From Mycolicibacterium aichiense (GTDB lineage Bacteria > Actinomycetota > Actinomycetes > Mycobacteriales > Mycobacteriaceae), in NCBI RefSeq assembly GCF_010726245.1, contig NZ_AP022561.1:868001-932000 (forward strand): a DNA stretch of 64,000 nucleotides, in the 5' to 3' direction. The notes under the pieces are model-generated. The model saw nothing but the letters and a program-made list of their open reading frames with translations. It made no database searches and was not told where the DNA came from. This document shows positions 44,203 through 52,847 of the stretch, piece after piece. Within the stretch, counting starts at the first letter, position 1. Each line of letters opens with the position of its first letter. Made by a program: the position numbers and the translations under genes.

Positions 44203-45151
44203 CGACGGTGCTGACCTCGGCGCCGGTCAGCCGTTCGGTGCACTGATCGCAGGCCAGCTCACCGGTGAAGCCGGTCCCGCAATCGTGGTGGGTCATCACC
44301 ACGGCAGGACCCTCGGGCGCCTGAAACCACCACTGCGCCCACTGCAGTGCTGCGGTCAACACCGGGAAGAATGCCCGGCCCTTGTCGGTCAGCAGGTAGG
44401 CGGCGCGCTCCGGACCGGACCGCTCCGCGGGCGACGTGGTGAACACACCAAGAGTGCAAAACGTCTGCAGCCGTTCGGCGAGCAGACTCGGCGGCGCCCC
44501 GAGCTGGGACTGGAAATCGGTGAAACGGGTGGAGCCGAGGAATGCTGCCACCAAAAGGGCCGCCGCCCAACGATTGCCGAACACGCTCATCGTCTCGGGG
44601 AACAGTCCGGCCTGCCGCGCGCTGGTGTCGGACTCCGAGCGACGCCGGGTCGCGGCGGCCGGCGCCGACCGGGCCCAGTCGCCGCTCGGTCCGAGGGCTA
44701 GCTCCACCTCGGATCCGGTGACGGCGGCATGACAGGTGTTGCAGCGCAACAACGGTGCGAAATGCGAGCCGCATGCGACGTGACGCATGGCAGGCAACGT
44801 CTCCCGATGCTCGGTGACCCAGTTGCGTTCCCACTCCCAGATCGCGAGCATCGTCGGCCACAGTGAGCGGCCGCGACTGGTGATCAGATACTCGGTGCGC
44901 GCGCGGGTGGATGCATGCACCTTGCGGGTCAGCAGGCCGTCGCCGACCAGTGTGCGGAGCCGGTTGGTCAGCACCGAATTCGAGATCGGCAGCCGCGACA
45001 TGAACTGGCTGTAGCGGCTGGCGCCGAGCAACGCCTGTTGGATGATCAACAAGTTCCACTCGTCGCCGAGTAGCCCGAGCATCCGCCCGATGGCATTGGG
45101 ACTGTCGGGCGCCAAGACGGTGGGCGTCTCGGCGGAGTGCACTCCTGTCAC
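44195..45151 (-). CDS. Tandem HxlR-type winged-helix regulator
   Basis: 318 residues from GTG 45151. Two HxlR/MarR-like winged-helix units are present, about 20-110 (GDEWNLLIIQQALLGASRY, RTLVGDGLL) and 185-280 (NRWAAALLVAAFLGSTRF, LLTDKGRAFFPVL). Each is followed by a CxxC pair (RCNTC and ACDQC), which may bind zinc or act as a redox switch. A single protein with both halves of a dimer-forming family is unusual. It follows the carotenoid oxygenase with a one-base overlap and probably controls that operon. Confidence 0.82.
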   Translation of the reverse strand: MTGVHSAETPTVLAPDSPNAIGRMLGLLGDEWNLLIIQQALLGASRYSQFMSRLPISNSVLTNRLRTLVGDGLLTRKVHASTRARTEYLITSRGRSLWPTMLAIWEWERNWVTEHRETLPAMRHVACGSHFAPLLRCNTCHAAVTGSEVELALGPSGDWARSAPAAATRRRSESDTSARQAGLFPETMSVFGNRWAAALLVAAFLGSTRFTDFQSQLGAPPSLLAERLQTFCTLGVFTTSPAERSGPERAAYLLTDKGRAFFPVLTAALQWAQWWFQAPEGPAVVMTHHDCGTGFTGELACDQCTERLTGAEVSTVAI

Positions 45152-46668
45152 TACAGACCGATCGCGTCAGCCGCCGAGTCGGCGGTATGCCAGCGGCGCA
45201 ACGCGGAGCCGGCCACCCAGGTGGAGTGGGTGCCGCTCGAGATCCGTTCGGGCAGTTTGAGTGTGCACACCGGACCGTCGGACAGCCGAGCCGCGTCAAA
45301 CACCAGGCAGAACGAGGCGTCTTCGGCCATGTCGGTGGTCAGGGTGACCAGGTAGCCGTCGTCTTCGGCCCGGCTGCCGACCCGGGGTGCCATCGCCGTC
45401 TCGCTGCCGTAGACCCCGTCGCCGAATGAGTAGCGCTCCTCGGCGCCGGTGCGCACGTCGTGACGGACCAGGCCGTCGAACAGGAACCAGCCCGGCTTGC
45501 CGCTGGCCGCCCAGGTGTAGCGATACGGCTCGCCGAGATGGCCGCTGTTGATCATGCCGAACTCGGTGATGCTGTCCGACAACGGTTCCTCGGTGAGCCC
45601 GCCGGTGACGAGGTTGAGCCGCCAGCGGTGCAGCCGGGCTTGCATGCGATCCAGGGCGAGGAACCGGAACGCCCGCTGCCACTTGGTGCCGGTGCCGTTG
45701 TCGGTGGGCTCGGGATCGCCCTGGAAAAATCCGTCCAGCACGATCTCGTCGCCGTCCTCGTAGGCATTGACGAAGTGCAGTACGAACGTCGGGTCGGCCT
45801 CGAACCACTGGATGTCACTGTTTGTTCCGCGTCGGGGCAGCACCGCGAACCGCGACGGGATGTCCCGGTGGAACCGCGCCATGTGCACGTCGCGCTGCAA
45901 CAACTCCGGATCCCAGAACAGCGGGAAGTCGTTGAGAATCACATAGTTTCGGGTGAACGCCATGTCGTGCGGCAGCCGGGGACCCGGCAGCGGCACGTCG
46001 GTGTAGTGCACCAGGTCGTTGTTCGCGTCCACCACGCCATAGTGCATGTACGGCGCGTTCTTGGAGTAGTTGAAGAACAACATTTCGTCGGTGCGGTCGT
46101 CGACCTTCGGGTGGGCCGAGACGCCCCAGTCGCCCGGGAACCTCCCGCCCCACGTTTCCTTGCCGAGTGTCTCGGCGGAGTACGGGTCGACGCGGTACAG
46201 GTCTCCGCACTGATAGAAGCTCGTCAGCGCGGTGCCGCGATGCACCACGACGTCGGTGCTGGAGGCGTCCTTCATCAGAGTGCGTGCGCCCCAGCCGTAG
46301 TCCACCTTCGCCAGCGACAACGGTTCGGCCAGGCCGGGCCACAGCGGTCCGCCTGCGGCGTTCTCCGCCTCGAAACCGTCGGTGCGAACGAAACGGTTGC
46401 GGTAGAACGCTTTTCCATCCCGGAAGCCGACGATGTGCAGCATCCCGTCACCGTCGAAGGGGTGATACGCCTTCAGTGCCGGGTGCAGCGGGTTCTCGGT
46501 GTTGCGCAGGTACACCCCGTCCAGATCGGTGGGGAGCTCACCGTCGACGACGGTGAGGTCGTCGTCGCGCCACTCCGTGGTCTGCGGCCGCCATGGGCCG
46601 GTGCGGTAGGGGTGGTCGTCGTCCTCGGGTAGCGTCGACAGGAACTTGCCGACGATCTCAGTGTCCAT
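45151..46668 (-). CDS. Carotenoid cleavage oxygenase family protein
   Basis: 505 residues. The four iron-binding histidines of the seven-blade propeller are present: H186 (SAHPKVD), H234 (LPHDMAF), H298 (LHFVNAY) and H481 (GTHSTW). The family cleaves carotenoids or stilbene-type double bonds with O2. No carotenoid biosynthesis gene is in the window. It overlaps the thiolase-like gene by 11 bp upstream and the HxlR gene downstream, so cleavage, thiolase step and regulation appear linked. Confidence 0.88.
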   Translation of the reverse strand: MDTEIVGKFLSTLPEDDDHPYRTGPWRPQTTEWRDDDLTVVDGELPTDLDGVYLRNTENPLHPALKAYHPFDGDGMLHIVGFRDGKAFYRNRFVRTDGFEAENAAGGPLWPGLAEPLSLAKVDYGWGARTLMKDASSTDVVVHRGTALTSFYQCGDLYRVDPYSAETLGKETWGGRFPGDWGVSAHPKVDDRTDEMLFFNYSKNAPYMHYGVVDANNDLVHYTDVPLPGPRLPHDMAFTRNYVILNDFPLFWDPELLQRDVHMARFHRDIPSRFAVLPRRGTNSDIQWFEADPTFVLHFVNAYEDGDEIVLDGFFQGDPEPTDNGTGTKWQRAFRFLALDRMQARLHRWRLNLVTGGLTEEPLSDSITEFGMINSGHLGEPYRYTWAASGKPGWFLFDGLVRHDVRTGAEERYSFGDGVYGSETAMAPRVGSRAEDDGYLVTLTTDMAEDASFCLVFDAARLSDGPVCTLKLPERISSGTHSTWVAGSALRRWHTADSAADAIGL

Positions 46669-47887
46669 CGTCTGCCGATCTGATCACGAAACTTACCGTG
46701 GTTGCGGTACTTCCGCCGAAATTGAGGGTGCCGAACCGGTGCGCGCCGTCGACCTGATAGCCACCGGCGAGATCGCTGACCTGTTTGGCGGCGTCGAGCA
46801 TCATCCGGATGCCGGACGCGCCGACCGGGTGGCCGCCACCGATCAGGCCGCCGCTTGGGTTGATCGGAAGCCGGCCGCCGATCTCGATCTCCCCGTTCTC
46901 GATCGCCTTCCATGACTCGCCCGGCCCGGTCAGCCCGATGTGGTCGATCGCGAGATACTCACTCGGGGTGAAGCAGTCGTGCACCTCGATGCCGTCGAGA
47001 TCGTCGAGGCCCACGCCGGCCCGGCCGAACGCGTCGTACACGGCAGCCCGGACATGGGGCAGCACATAGGGATTGGCCGCGTCGCGGTCGAGCTTCTGCT
47101 GCAGCCCCAAACCGACGGTGCGGTGTCCCCAGCCCTCGATCAGCCCGATCGGGCGCACGCCCGGGTGATCGCGCAGGAAGTCGTCGCTGACCAGGACGAC
47201 GCCCGCACCGCCGTCGGTCATCTGGCTGCAGTCATAGCGGCGGATCCGGCCCTCGGTGGGTGGGTTGACCGCGTCGTCGCTGCCATGGGTGGCCAGATCG
47301 GGGACGGCCCAGTCGCGAGTCTGGGCGTTGGGGTTGCGTTTGGCGTTGGCGAAATTCAGTGCAGCGATCGCGTGCAAGTGGGCGTCGTCGAGACCGAAGC
47401 GACGGTCGTATTCGTCGGCGACCCGGGAGAACATCGACGGCCACAGGTAGGTGGCCTCGGCGCCCTCGTGGCCGGTCCATGCCGCGGCGCCCAGATGGGC
47501 GGCCGCGGTGTCGCCGGACACCGTCTTCTCCAACTCGACGCCGACCACCAGTGCGGTGCGGTAGTTGCCTGCCCGCAGGTCGGCCATCGCCGCCAGCGCG
47601 GCCACGCTGCCGGAAGCGCACGCCGCCTCGTGCCTGGTCGCGGGGGTGTCCCACAGACCGTCGTGAACCGTGGCGGGCATCGCGCCCAGATGACCCTGGC
47701 GGGCGAACATCTCCCCGAACGCGTTGGCAACATGCACGACGTCGATGTCGGCGGCGTCGATCATCGCCTCGCGCAGCGTCTGGTCGACGACCTCGGTGGT
47801 GAGATCGGCGAAATCACGGCTCTCGCGGGTGAGGTTGCGGGCGAAATCGGTCTGATAGCCGCCGAGGATCCAGACATTGCTCGCCAC
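46658..47887 (-). CDS. Thiolase-like protein (SCP2/lipid-transfer thiolase group)
   Basis: 409 residues from GTG 47887. The nucleophile is C90 in HEAACASGS, with GGHPVGASG and an NFGGS end as the active-site loops. This is the acetyl-CoA acetyltransferase/SCPx-type group used in sterol side-chain and unusual acyl-chain degradation. First gene of the operon thiolase, carotenoid oxygenase, HxlR. It may process the acyl-CoA derived from the oxygenase product; this is inference from gene order. Confidence 0.86.
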   Translation of the reverse strand: MASNVWILGGYQTDFARNLTRESRDFADLTTEVVDQTLREAMIDAADIDVVHVANAFGEMFARQGHLGAMPATVHDGLWDTPATRHEAACASGSVAALAAMADLRAGNYRTALVVGVELEKTVSGDTAAAHLGAAAWTGHEGAEATYLWPSMFSRVADEYDRRFGLDDAHLHAIAALNFANAKRNPNAQTRDWAVPDLATHGSDDAVNPPTEGRIRRYDCSQMTDGGAGVVLVSDDFLRDHPGVRPIGLIEGWGHRTVGLGLQQKLDRDAANPYVLPHVRAAVYDAFGRAGVGLDDLDGIEVHDCFTPSEYLAIDHIGLTGPGESWKAIENGEIEIGGRLPINPSGGLIGGGHPVGASGIRMMLDAAKQVSDLAGGYQVDGAHRFGTLNFGGSTATTVSFVIRSADDGH

Positions 47888-48116
47888 AGCGCCGAAGTTA
47901 CTACAGCTAAGAGAGTGCCGGGCCGGATTGCGCAGAGCCAACGACAACTTAGGGGCGGCCCCGTCGGCTCACGGTCTGAACCGACAGGACCTCGCGGGCG
48001 TGGGTGTCGACCACCACGCTCGCTTGCAGCGCAGCATGCCCCCGTACAGAATCCGCAAACGTCACGATCGAGGAGCCGCGTTCGTCAATCCGGCAATCGT
48101 GAGTAAGACTTGCCCT

Positions 48117-48800
48117 ATGTCTGTGCCCAACCACGATCTGGCGCTGCGGATGGCGGAGTTGGCCCGAGCGACGGCGCCACCCCGCAATGTCGACGAGGTA
48201 CTGGCCGGGGTGACCGCTGCGGCAACGGAGATGATTCCCGGCACCGACACTTGCGGTGTGCTGCTGATCGGCAAGGGCGGCAAGTTCGAGTCACTGTTCG
48301 GGACCTCGGAATTGATCTACCAACTCGACGCACTGCAGGAGGCCTGCGGGGAAGGTCCGTGCATCCAGGCTGCCGTCGACGAGCTGATCGTGCGTACCGA
48401 CGACTTCACCACCGAGCGGCGCTGGCCGAAGTACAGCGCAGCGGTCACCGAACTCGGAGTGCGCAGCGGCTTGTCGTTCAAGCTCTACACCGGCAAAACG
48501 ACCGCAGGCGCACTGAACCTGTTCGGTATGCGGCCGCATGCCTTCGATGGACAGTCGGAGGCGATCGGCTCGGTGCTTGCCGCCCACGCCGCGTCGGCCA
48601 TCCTGGCCAGCAGGCACGGTGAGCAACTCGAGTCCGCGCTGAATACCCGCGATGTCATCGGGCAGGCCAAGGGCGTGATCATGGAACGGTTCAACGTCGA
48701 TGCCATGCGCGCGTTCGAGATGTTGCGCGAGTTGTCGCAGACCTCCAACACCAGGTTGGTCGACATCGCGAACCGGGTAATCGCGACCAGGGGCTCGTAG
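48117..48800 (+). CDS. GAF-ANTAR RNA-binding regulator
   Basis: 227 residues from ATG 48117. A GAF domain (about 15-160) precedes an ANTAR domain (about 165-225) with IGQAKGVIMERFNVDAMRAF and a three-helix tail. ANTAR domains act by transcription antitermination, binding two-hairpin RNA. The 229 bp upstream region, shared with the divergent thiolase operon, holds no gene I can support. Mycobacteria carry several such proteins, mostly linked to lipid or redox metabolism. Confidence 0.87.
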   Translation: MSVPNHDLALRMAELARATAPPRNVDEVLAGVTAAATEMIPGTDTCGVLLIGKGGKFESLFGTSELIYQLDALQEACGEGPCIQAAVDELIVRTDDFTTERRWPKYSAAVTELGVRSGLSFKLYTGKTTAGALNLFGMRPHAFDGQSEAIGSVLAAHAASAILASRHGEQLESALNTRDVIGQAKGVIMERFNVDAMRAFEMLRELSQTSNTRLVDIANRVIATRGS

Positions 48801-48869
48801 TCGGCACGAGCGTCCCCGTACCGGCGGTATCGTTGGTCCGAAGTTTCTGGTGCTGGTGGGGGTCGCTCG

Positions 48870-50000
48870 ATGGTGAGGGATGCGCTCAGGCGTTGGTGGC
48901 AGCAGTCCACTCATTATGAGTGGTTGAGCGGCTATCTCGCTGACCGCGGTATGCGCGGTCCGGCACGTGCGCTGATGGCTTTTCTCGCTGTCTCCATGAT
49001 CGCGTGTCTGCTGGGCATGCTGCATTCGCCGGACGGGCCGATCGGGACCGTCCCCCGAGCGATGACGTGGCTGGCCATAGTCGGCGGGGTGGCCGGGGCC
49101 GCGTTGTTCACCGTCAAGTGGCCGACCCGGCGTGAGTCGGTGCTGTTCGTGTTCATCACCAACGCGTCGATGACATTGGCCTGCGTGGCCAATCCGAGTC
49201 CACTGCACACCCTGGTCGGCTGCATCTCCTTCGCGACGATCGGCGCCTACATCGCGTTCTTCCACACCACCGCTCTGGTGCTGTACAACTTCTCCGTCGC
49301 CGCCACCGTGGCCACCTGGGGTGCGGTGCGGATGGCCGCCGACGGGCAGTTGATCATCGCCGGTGTGGACTGGTGGTTGATCATCCAGGTCAACATCGCG
49401 CTGCCCCTGGCCATCCAGATCCTGGTGAACGCTCTCGGCGTCGATCTTCTTCGCGCCGAACGTGATCCACTGACCGGTCTGCTCAACCGACGGCTCTTTC
49501 ACAGCCAGACGTTCGGACTGATCGAGTCGGGACGTCATGCCGGCGCTCACCTCGCTGTGGCCCTGGTCGACCTGGACAAGTTCAAGTCGGTCAACGACCG
49601 CTACGGGCACGCCGCCGGTGACGAGGCACTGGTGCATGTTGCGCGCGCGATCGAGCAGGCCGCCGGTGCCGAGGCGGTGGTCGCCCGCAGCGGAGGTGAG
49701 GAGTTCGTGGTCGCGGCCGCGTTGCCCAGTGCGGACTGCAACGAGCTGGCGCAACGGATCTGCACCGCCATCGCGGAGTCACCAGCCGGTGTCACCGCGA
49801 GCATCGGCACCACCGCGGTCCGGTTGTCCGACACCTACGGAGACCACAAAGTTCTGCTCGACCGGTTGGTGAGCAACGCCGACTGGGCGATGTACCGCGC
49901 CAAGCGCGCCGGCGGCAACGGGTGCCGGCATCAGGACACCGACCCGGTCGACCGGCGTCGGCCGGATGTCGACGGGGACGCCAACCAGTCGATCGCCTAG
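48870..50000 (+). CDS. Membrane GGDEF diguanylate cyclase
   Basis: 376 residues. Six hydrophobic segments (about 30-190) resembling an MASE-type sensor precede a GGDEF domain with DPLTGLLNRR and the active-site GGEEF at 275-279. The inhibitory RxxD site expected five residues earlier is absent (GAEA instead), so product inhibition is probably lost. It would make c-di-GMP at the membrane, balancing the GAF-EAL protein 6 kb upstream. The stop abuts the IS481 remnant. Confidence 0.87.
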   Translation: MVRDALRRWWQQSTHYEWLSGYLADRGMRGPARALMAFLAVSMIACLLGMLHSPDGPIGTVPRAMTWLAIVGGVAGAALFTVKWPTRRESVLFVFITNASMTLACVANPSPLHTLVGCISFATIGAYIAFFHTTALVLYNFSVAATVATWGAVRMAADGQLIIAGVDWWLIIQVNIALPLAIQILVNALGVDLLRAERDPLTGLLNRRLFHSQTFGLIESGRHAGAHLAVALVDLDKFKSVNDRYGHAAGDEALVHVARAIEQAAGAEAVVARSGGEEFVVAAALPSADCNELAQRICTAIAESPAGVTASIGTTAVRLSDTYGDHKVLLDRLVSNADWAMYRAKRAGGNGCRHQDTDPVDRRRPDVDGDANQSIA

Positions 50001-50122
50001 TGCAAGAAAAAAGTCTGGCGCGACACCCCAACCTTCGATGCCACCTGCGAAATCGACAACCCATCGCTGATCACCGCCAACACAGCCTGATACCGCTGCT
50101 CAGCCACGCTCAACTCCCTCAT
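49997..50122 (-). pseudogene. IS481-family transposase N-terminal remnant
   Basis: 41 codons remain, reading MRELSVAEQRYQAV and an HTH core (SISQVASKVGVSRQT), the N-terminus of IS481 transposases, then a frame break in an A/T homopolymer and a stop. The catalytic DDE domain is gone. The remnant ends against the GGDEF gene stop. The IS end sequence extends to about 50225, close to a tRNA gene. Confidence 0.85.
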
Positions 50123-50138
50123 CTAGGGAGTGTCAAGG

Positions 50139-50219
50139 ATCAACCGAAGTAGGTGTAAAGCATCAGCCGAAACACTGTCGCCCATCACCCGAAGACAAAA
50201 CGTCAACAATCAACCGAGG
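50139..50219. repeat. Four iterons ATCAnCCGA(a/g) in the IS end
   Basis: Copies at 50139, 50162, 50184 and 50209 (starting positions) are spaced 22-25 bp, about two helical turns, and lie between the remnant transposase and the tRNA gene. They probably are transposase-binding sites in the end of the former element. Confidence 0.55.
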
Positions 50220-50235
50220 TCACACAGTTGGAAAG

Positions 50236-50308
50236 TGCCCCCGGCAGGATTCGAACCTGCGACACCGGCTTTAGGAGAGCCGTGCTCTATCCCCTGAGCT
50301 ACGGGGGC
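50236..50308 (-). tRNA. tRNA-Arg (anticodon CCT)
   Basis: A 73-base cloverleaf is readable: acceptor GCCCCCG/CGGGGGC, D-arm GCTC...GAGC, anticodon arm CGGCT-CTCCTAA-AGCCG, T-arm GCAGG-TTCGAAT-CCTGC, discriminator A; CCA is not encoded. It reads AGG codons. The neighbouring IS remnant makes it a plausible former insertion spot. Confidence 0.97.
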
Positions 50309-50361
50309 GCAACGGCTGGCAGCTTACCGCCTGCCGGCAGCGCGCCCGTCATTCCAGCGGG

Positions 50362-50472
50362 TCAGCGCACCGCACCGCGCGGCGAATACAGGGCAAGCAG
50401 GTAGCTGTGGCCGTGCGCCGGCGCGGCCTTGGGGTAGCCCTTACGGACCCATGCGACGAAGCGGCGCATCAT
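50362..50472 (-). CDS. 36-residue peptide coupled to mini-ANTAR gene
   Basis: 36 codons from ATG 50472, with a strong AGGAGG site nine bases upstream and an ATGA overlap with the ANTAR gene stop. The peptide is aromatic and basic (MMRRFVAWVRKGYPKAAP, then HGHSYLLAL) and resembles the N-terminal core of the mycobacterial DUF3349 family (the RAGYP...LLALL pattern). Translational coupling supports a real product. Function unknown; it could modulate the ANTAR protein or be a truncated DUF3349 gene. Confidence 0.5.
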   Translation of the reverse strand: MMRRFVAWVRKGYPKAAPAHGHSYLLALYSPRGAVR

Positions 50473-50750
50473 GATCGTCGACCTCCTGCCAGCAGTGCAC
50501 CCCACTCGAAGCGGGCAACGGCCGTCGCATTGCTGTCCGCCTCGGGCTCCACGTCTTGGGCCAACCGGACCAGAGCCTGGGCCACCCGTCTACCGTCCAG
50601 CCGGTGTCGCTGCGACACCTGATCGAGCTCCCCGGAGGCCGCGTCCACCGAGCAGCGCCTCAACCCCACGAGCACGCCCTCGGCGCACTGCTGAATTCTG
50701 CCGTCGTCATAACTGTCGTGTTCCATCGAATCGCCCTGCAAAACCGCCAT
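50469..50750 (-). CDS. Mini ANTAR-domain protein
   Basis: 93 residues from ATG 50750 (GGAGG eight bases upstream; in-frame ATG 50777 is possible). The middle part (IQQCAEGVLVGLRRCSVDAA, then VAQALVRLAQ) matches the ANTAR helix pattern AxGxLMxR...VAxxLV without any sensor domain. Stand-alone ANTAR proteins may titrate or compete for RNA targets of full-length ones such as that at 48117-48800. It is coupled to the 36-residue ORF. Confidence 0.65.
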   Translation of the reverse strand: MAVLQGDSMEHDSYDDGRIQQCAEGVLVGLRRCSVDAASGELDQVSQRHRLDGRRVAQALVRLAQDVEPEADSNATAVARFEWGALLAGGRRS

Positions 50751-50804
50751 GCTGTACGCCTCCAATCGTGGAGCCATTGCCAGTCTGACGGTCCCGCAAA
50801 CCCT

Positions 50805-51638
50805 TCAGCGCAGTTCCGCTATGACTTTCGCGAAGTACTCCGCGTGGTAGTCCTGCACGGTGAAGTAGGTGATGCCGTAGTCGTCGCGCCGCGCCCGCAA
50901 GGTGTCGGCGATGTCGCGCGGTGTTCCCGTCAGCACCGTCGGCAGGGCAAGCAGTTGCTCCTCGGTGGCGTCCGGGGCGTATCCGCGGGTGAGTGCCAAA
51001 TCGGGGATACCCGACGAATCGGTCGGCACCCCGGTGATCGCGATGTTCAGTTCGAGGTCGCCGAACCGGCCGCCGGCCGCGGCCCGCACGAATTCGATGC
51101 GCTCGGCCAGCGGGTCGTGGCCCGGGTACTCCGGCACCCCGCCCCCGGTCAGGCCGATGATGTCGGCGTACTGGGCGGCGATGCGCAGCACCCGGTCGCC
51201 GTTACCCGCGATCAGGATCGGGATCGTCGGCGCGGTCTGCTTGAGGTATTTCGTGGTGTGGCGCAGATGGTCGACCCGCTCACCGGCGCTCGGATACGGC
51301 ATCTCGGCGGCCTCGAACTCTTCCCGCACGTAGCCGGTGCCCAAGCCGAGGTCGAGCCGGCCCTCGCTGAGGACGTCGACGGCGACGGCGTCACGGGCCA
51401 GTATCGCCGGTTTGTAGAACGCCGCGTTGATCACGAACGTCCCCACCCGCATGGTCTTGGCGGCCTCGGCCGCGGCCACCATCGTGGGGAACGGCGCGGG
51501 CACCCCGAACCGGCCCAGATGGTCCGGGACATGAAGGACGTCGAAGCCCAGATCTTCGAATCTGCGCACGGTCTCGCGCAGCCGCTGCGCAGACTTGACC
51601 GACCGCACACCGATGCCGAAGCGAAAGTCTTTGACCAT
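50805..51638 (-). CDS. LLM-class F420-dependent oxidoreductase
   Basis: 277 residues with a luciferase-like TIM-barrel. VLHVPDHLGRF and RVGTFVINAAFYKPAILARDA near the N-terminal half and LDLGLGTGYVREEF are the pattern of mycobacterial F420-dependent enzymes (TIGR03621-like). The substrate is unknown; such enzymes act on hydride transfer to F420. Divergent from the ligase gene at 51729 with a 90 bp spacer. Confidence 0.85.
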   Translation of the reverse strand: MVKDFRFGIGVRSVKSAQRLRETVRRFEDLGFDVLHVPDHLGRFGVPAPFPTMVAAAEAAKTMRVGTFVINAAFYKPAILARDAVAVDVLSEGRLDLGLGTGYVREEFEAAEMPYPSAGERVDHLRHTTKYLKQTAPTIPILIAGNGDRVLRIAAQYADIIGLTGGGVPEYPGHDPLAERIEFVRAAAGGRFGDLELNIAITGVPTDSSGIPDLALTRGYAPDATEEQLLALPTVLTGTPRDIADTLRARRDDYGITYFTVQDYHAEYFAKVIAELR

Positions 51639-51728
51639 CCCGGCATGCTATGGCCGGGCTCACAGCGATCGACAGCGTCGGTCTCGGTATGTGGCACGGC
51701 TGACCTGCGATTGGGGTTTGACCACCCC

Positions 51729-52847
51729 ATGGCGTGGGCATGTCTGTGCTTCGTGAATCCACCCAGCGTCGGCGTGGAGGAGGAATTCCTCCTCGTCGAT
51801 CCCAGCACCGGTGAACCGGTCGCCCGCAACACCGAGGTCGCCGAGTACGCGGCCGAGCGCGGGGTCGACCTTCAACTGGAGCTGACGTCGTGTCAGGTCG
51901 AGACAGCCACCGAGGTGGCGCAGACGAGTTCGCAACTGCGCCAACAGATCAACGAGCTCCGAGCGGTCGCGGCCGAGTCCGCAGAGAAGGCGGGCGCGCG
52001 ACTGCTGGCGGTCGGCCTGCCGCCCACGGTGCCGCACAGTTTTCCCATCACCGACAAACCGCGTTACCGGGAGATCGCCGAGCGGTTCGGCATGATCGCC
52101 CACGAGCAAGGCATCTCCGGGTGCCATGTCCATGTCGAGGTGCCCGACCGCGACGCGGCAATCGTCGTCAGCAACTGGTTGCGTCCGTGGCTGCCGATGC
52201 TGCTGGCCCTGACCGCCAACTCGGCGATCTACCGCAATGCCGACAGTGGCCACGCGAGTTGGCGCAGCGTGCTGTGGGGCCGCTGGCCCAGCGCAGGGCC
52301 GCCGCCGCACTTCGATTCCGCCGAGCACTACGACGCGATCGTGGCGCTGATGAACGACTCGGGCGCCATGCTCGACCAGGGGATGGTCTATTGGGATGTG
52401 CGGCCGTCCGAGAAGTTCCCGACGGTCGAGATCCGAGTGGCCGATGTCCCGGCCACCGCGGCCGAGACCGTGCTGCTGGCGACACTCAGCCGGGCCGCGG
52501 TGATGACCGCGCTCGCGGCCGACCGCGGGGGCGAGCACGCCCCCAAGGTCGACGACCACGTCCTGCGGGCCGCCTACTGGAAGGCAGCGCACGACGGATT
52601 GGACGGTCAGACCATCGACGTGATCGAGGGGTGGGCGACGGCCCCGACGTCACGGGTGCTGGGCGAGTGGCTGGGCGTGCTGCAGCCCGCACTGGACGAA
52701 CTCGGCGACAGCGAGTGGGTGCACGCCGAGATGGGCCGCCTGCTGCGGGACGGCAACGGGGCGATGCGGCAGCGCGCCGCGTGGCGGCAACGGCACGACG
52801 TCGCCGACGTCATCGCCGTCGCCGCGGCGGCCACTATGGAAAATTAG
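51729..52847 (+). CDS. Carboxylate-amine ligase, YbdK/GCS2 family
   Basis: 372 residues from ATG 51729, the usual family length. [12 protein letters not shown] near residue 14, [23 protein letters not shown] and [18 protein letters not shown] are signatures of the weak gamma-glutamyl-cysteine ligase family. The partner carboxylate and amine are not known in mycobacteria. It is convergent with rskA, the stops overlapping by four bases. Confidence 0.88.
   Translation: MAWACLCFVNPPSVGVEEEFLLVDPSTGEPVARNTEVAEYAAERGVDLQLELTSCQVETATEVAQTSSQLRQQINELRAVAAESAEKAGARLLAVGLPPTVPHSFPITDKPRYREIAERFGMIAHEQGISGCHVHVEVPDRDAAIVVSNWLRPWLPMLLALTANSAIYRNADSGHASWRSVLWGRWPSAGPPPHFDSAEHYDAIVALMNDSGAMLDQGMVYWDVRPSEKFPTVEIRVADVPATAAETVLLATLSRAAVMTALAADRGGEHAPKVDDHVLRAAYWKAAHDGLDGQTIDVIEGWATAPTSRVLGEWLGVLQPALDELGDSEWVHAEMGRLLRDGNGAMRQRAAWRQRHDVADVIAVAAAATMEN

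Noticed and set aside
50139..50219. Possible CRISPR array
   Set aside because: The repeats are only 11 bp, imperfect and spaced 22-25 bp start to start, with no cas gene; they fit IS-end iterons better.
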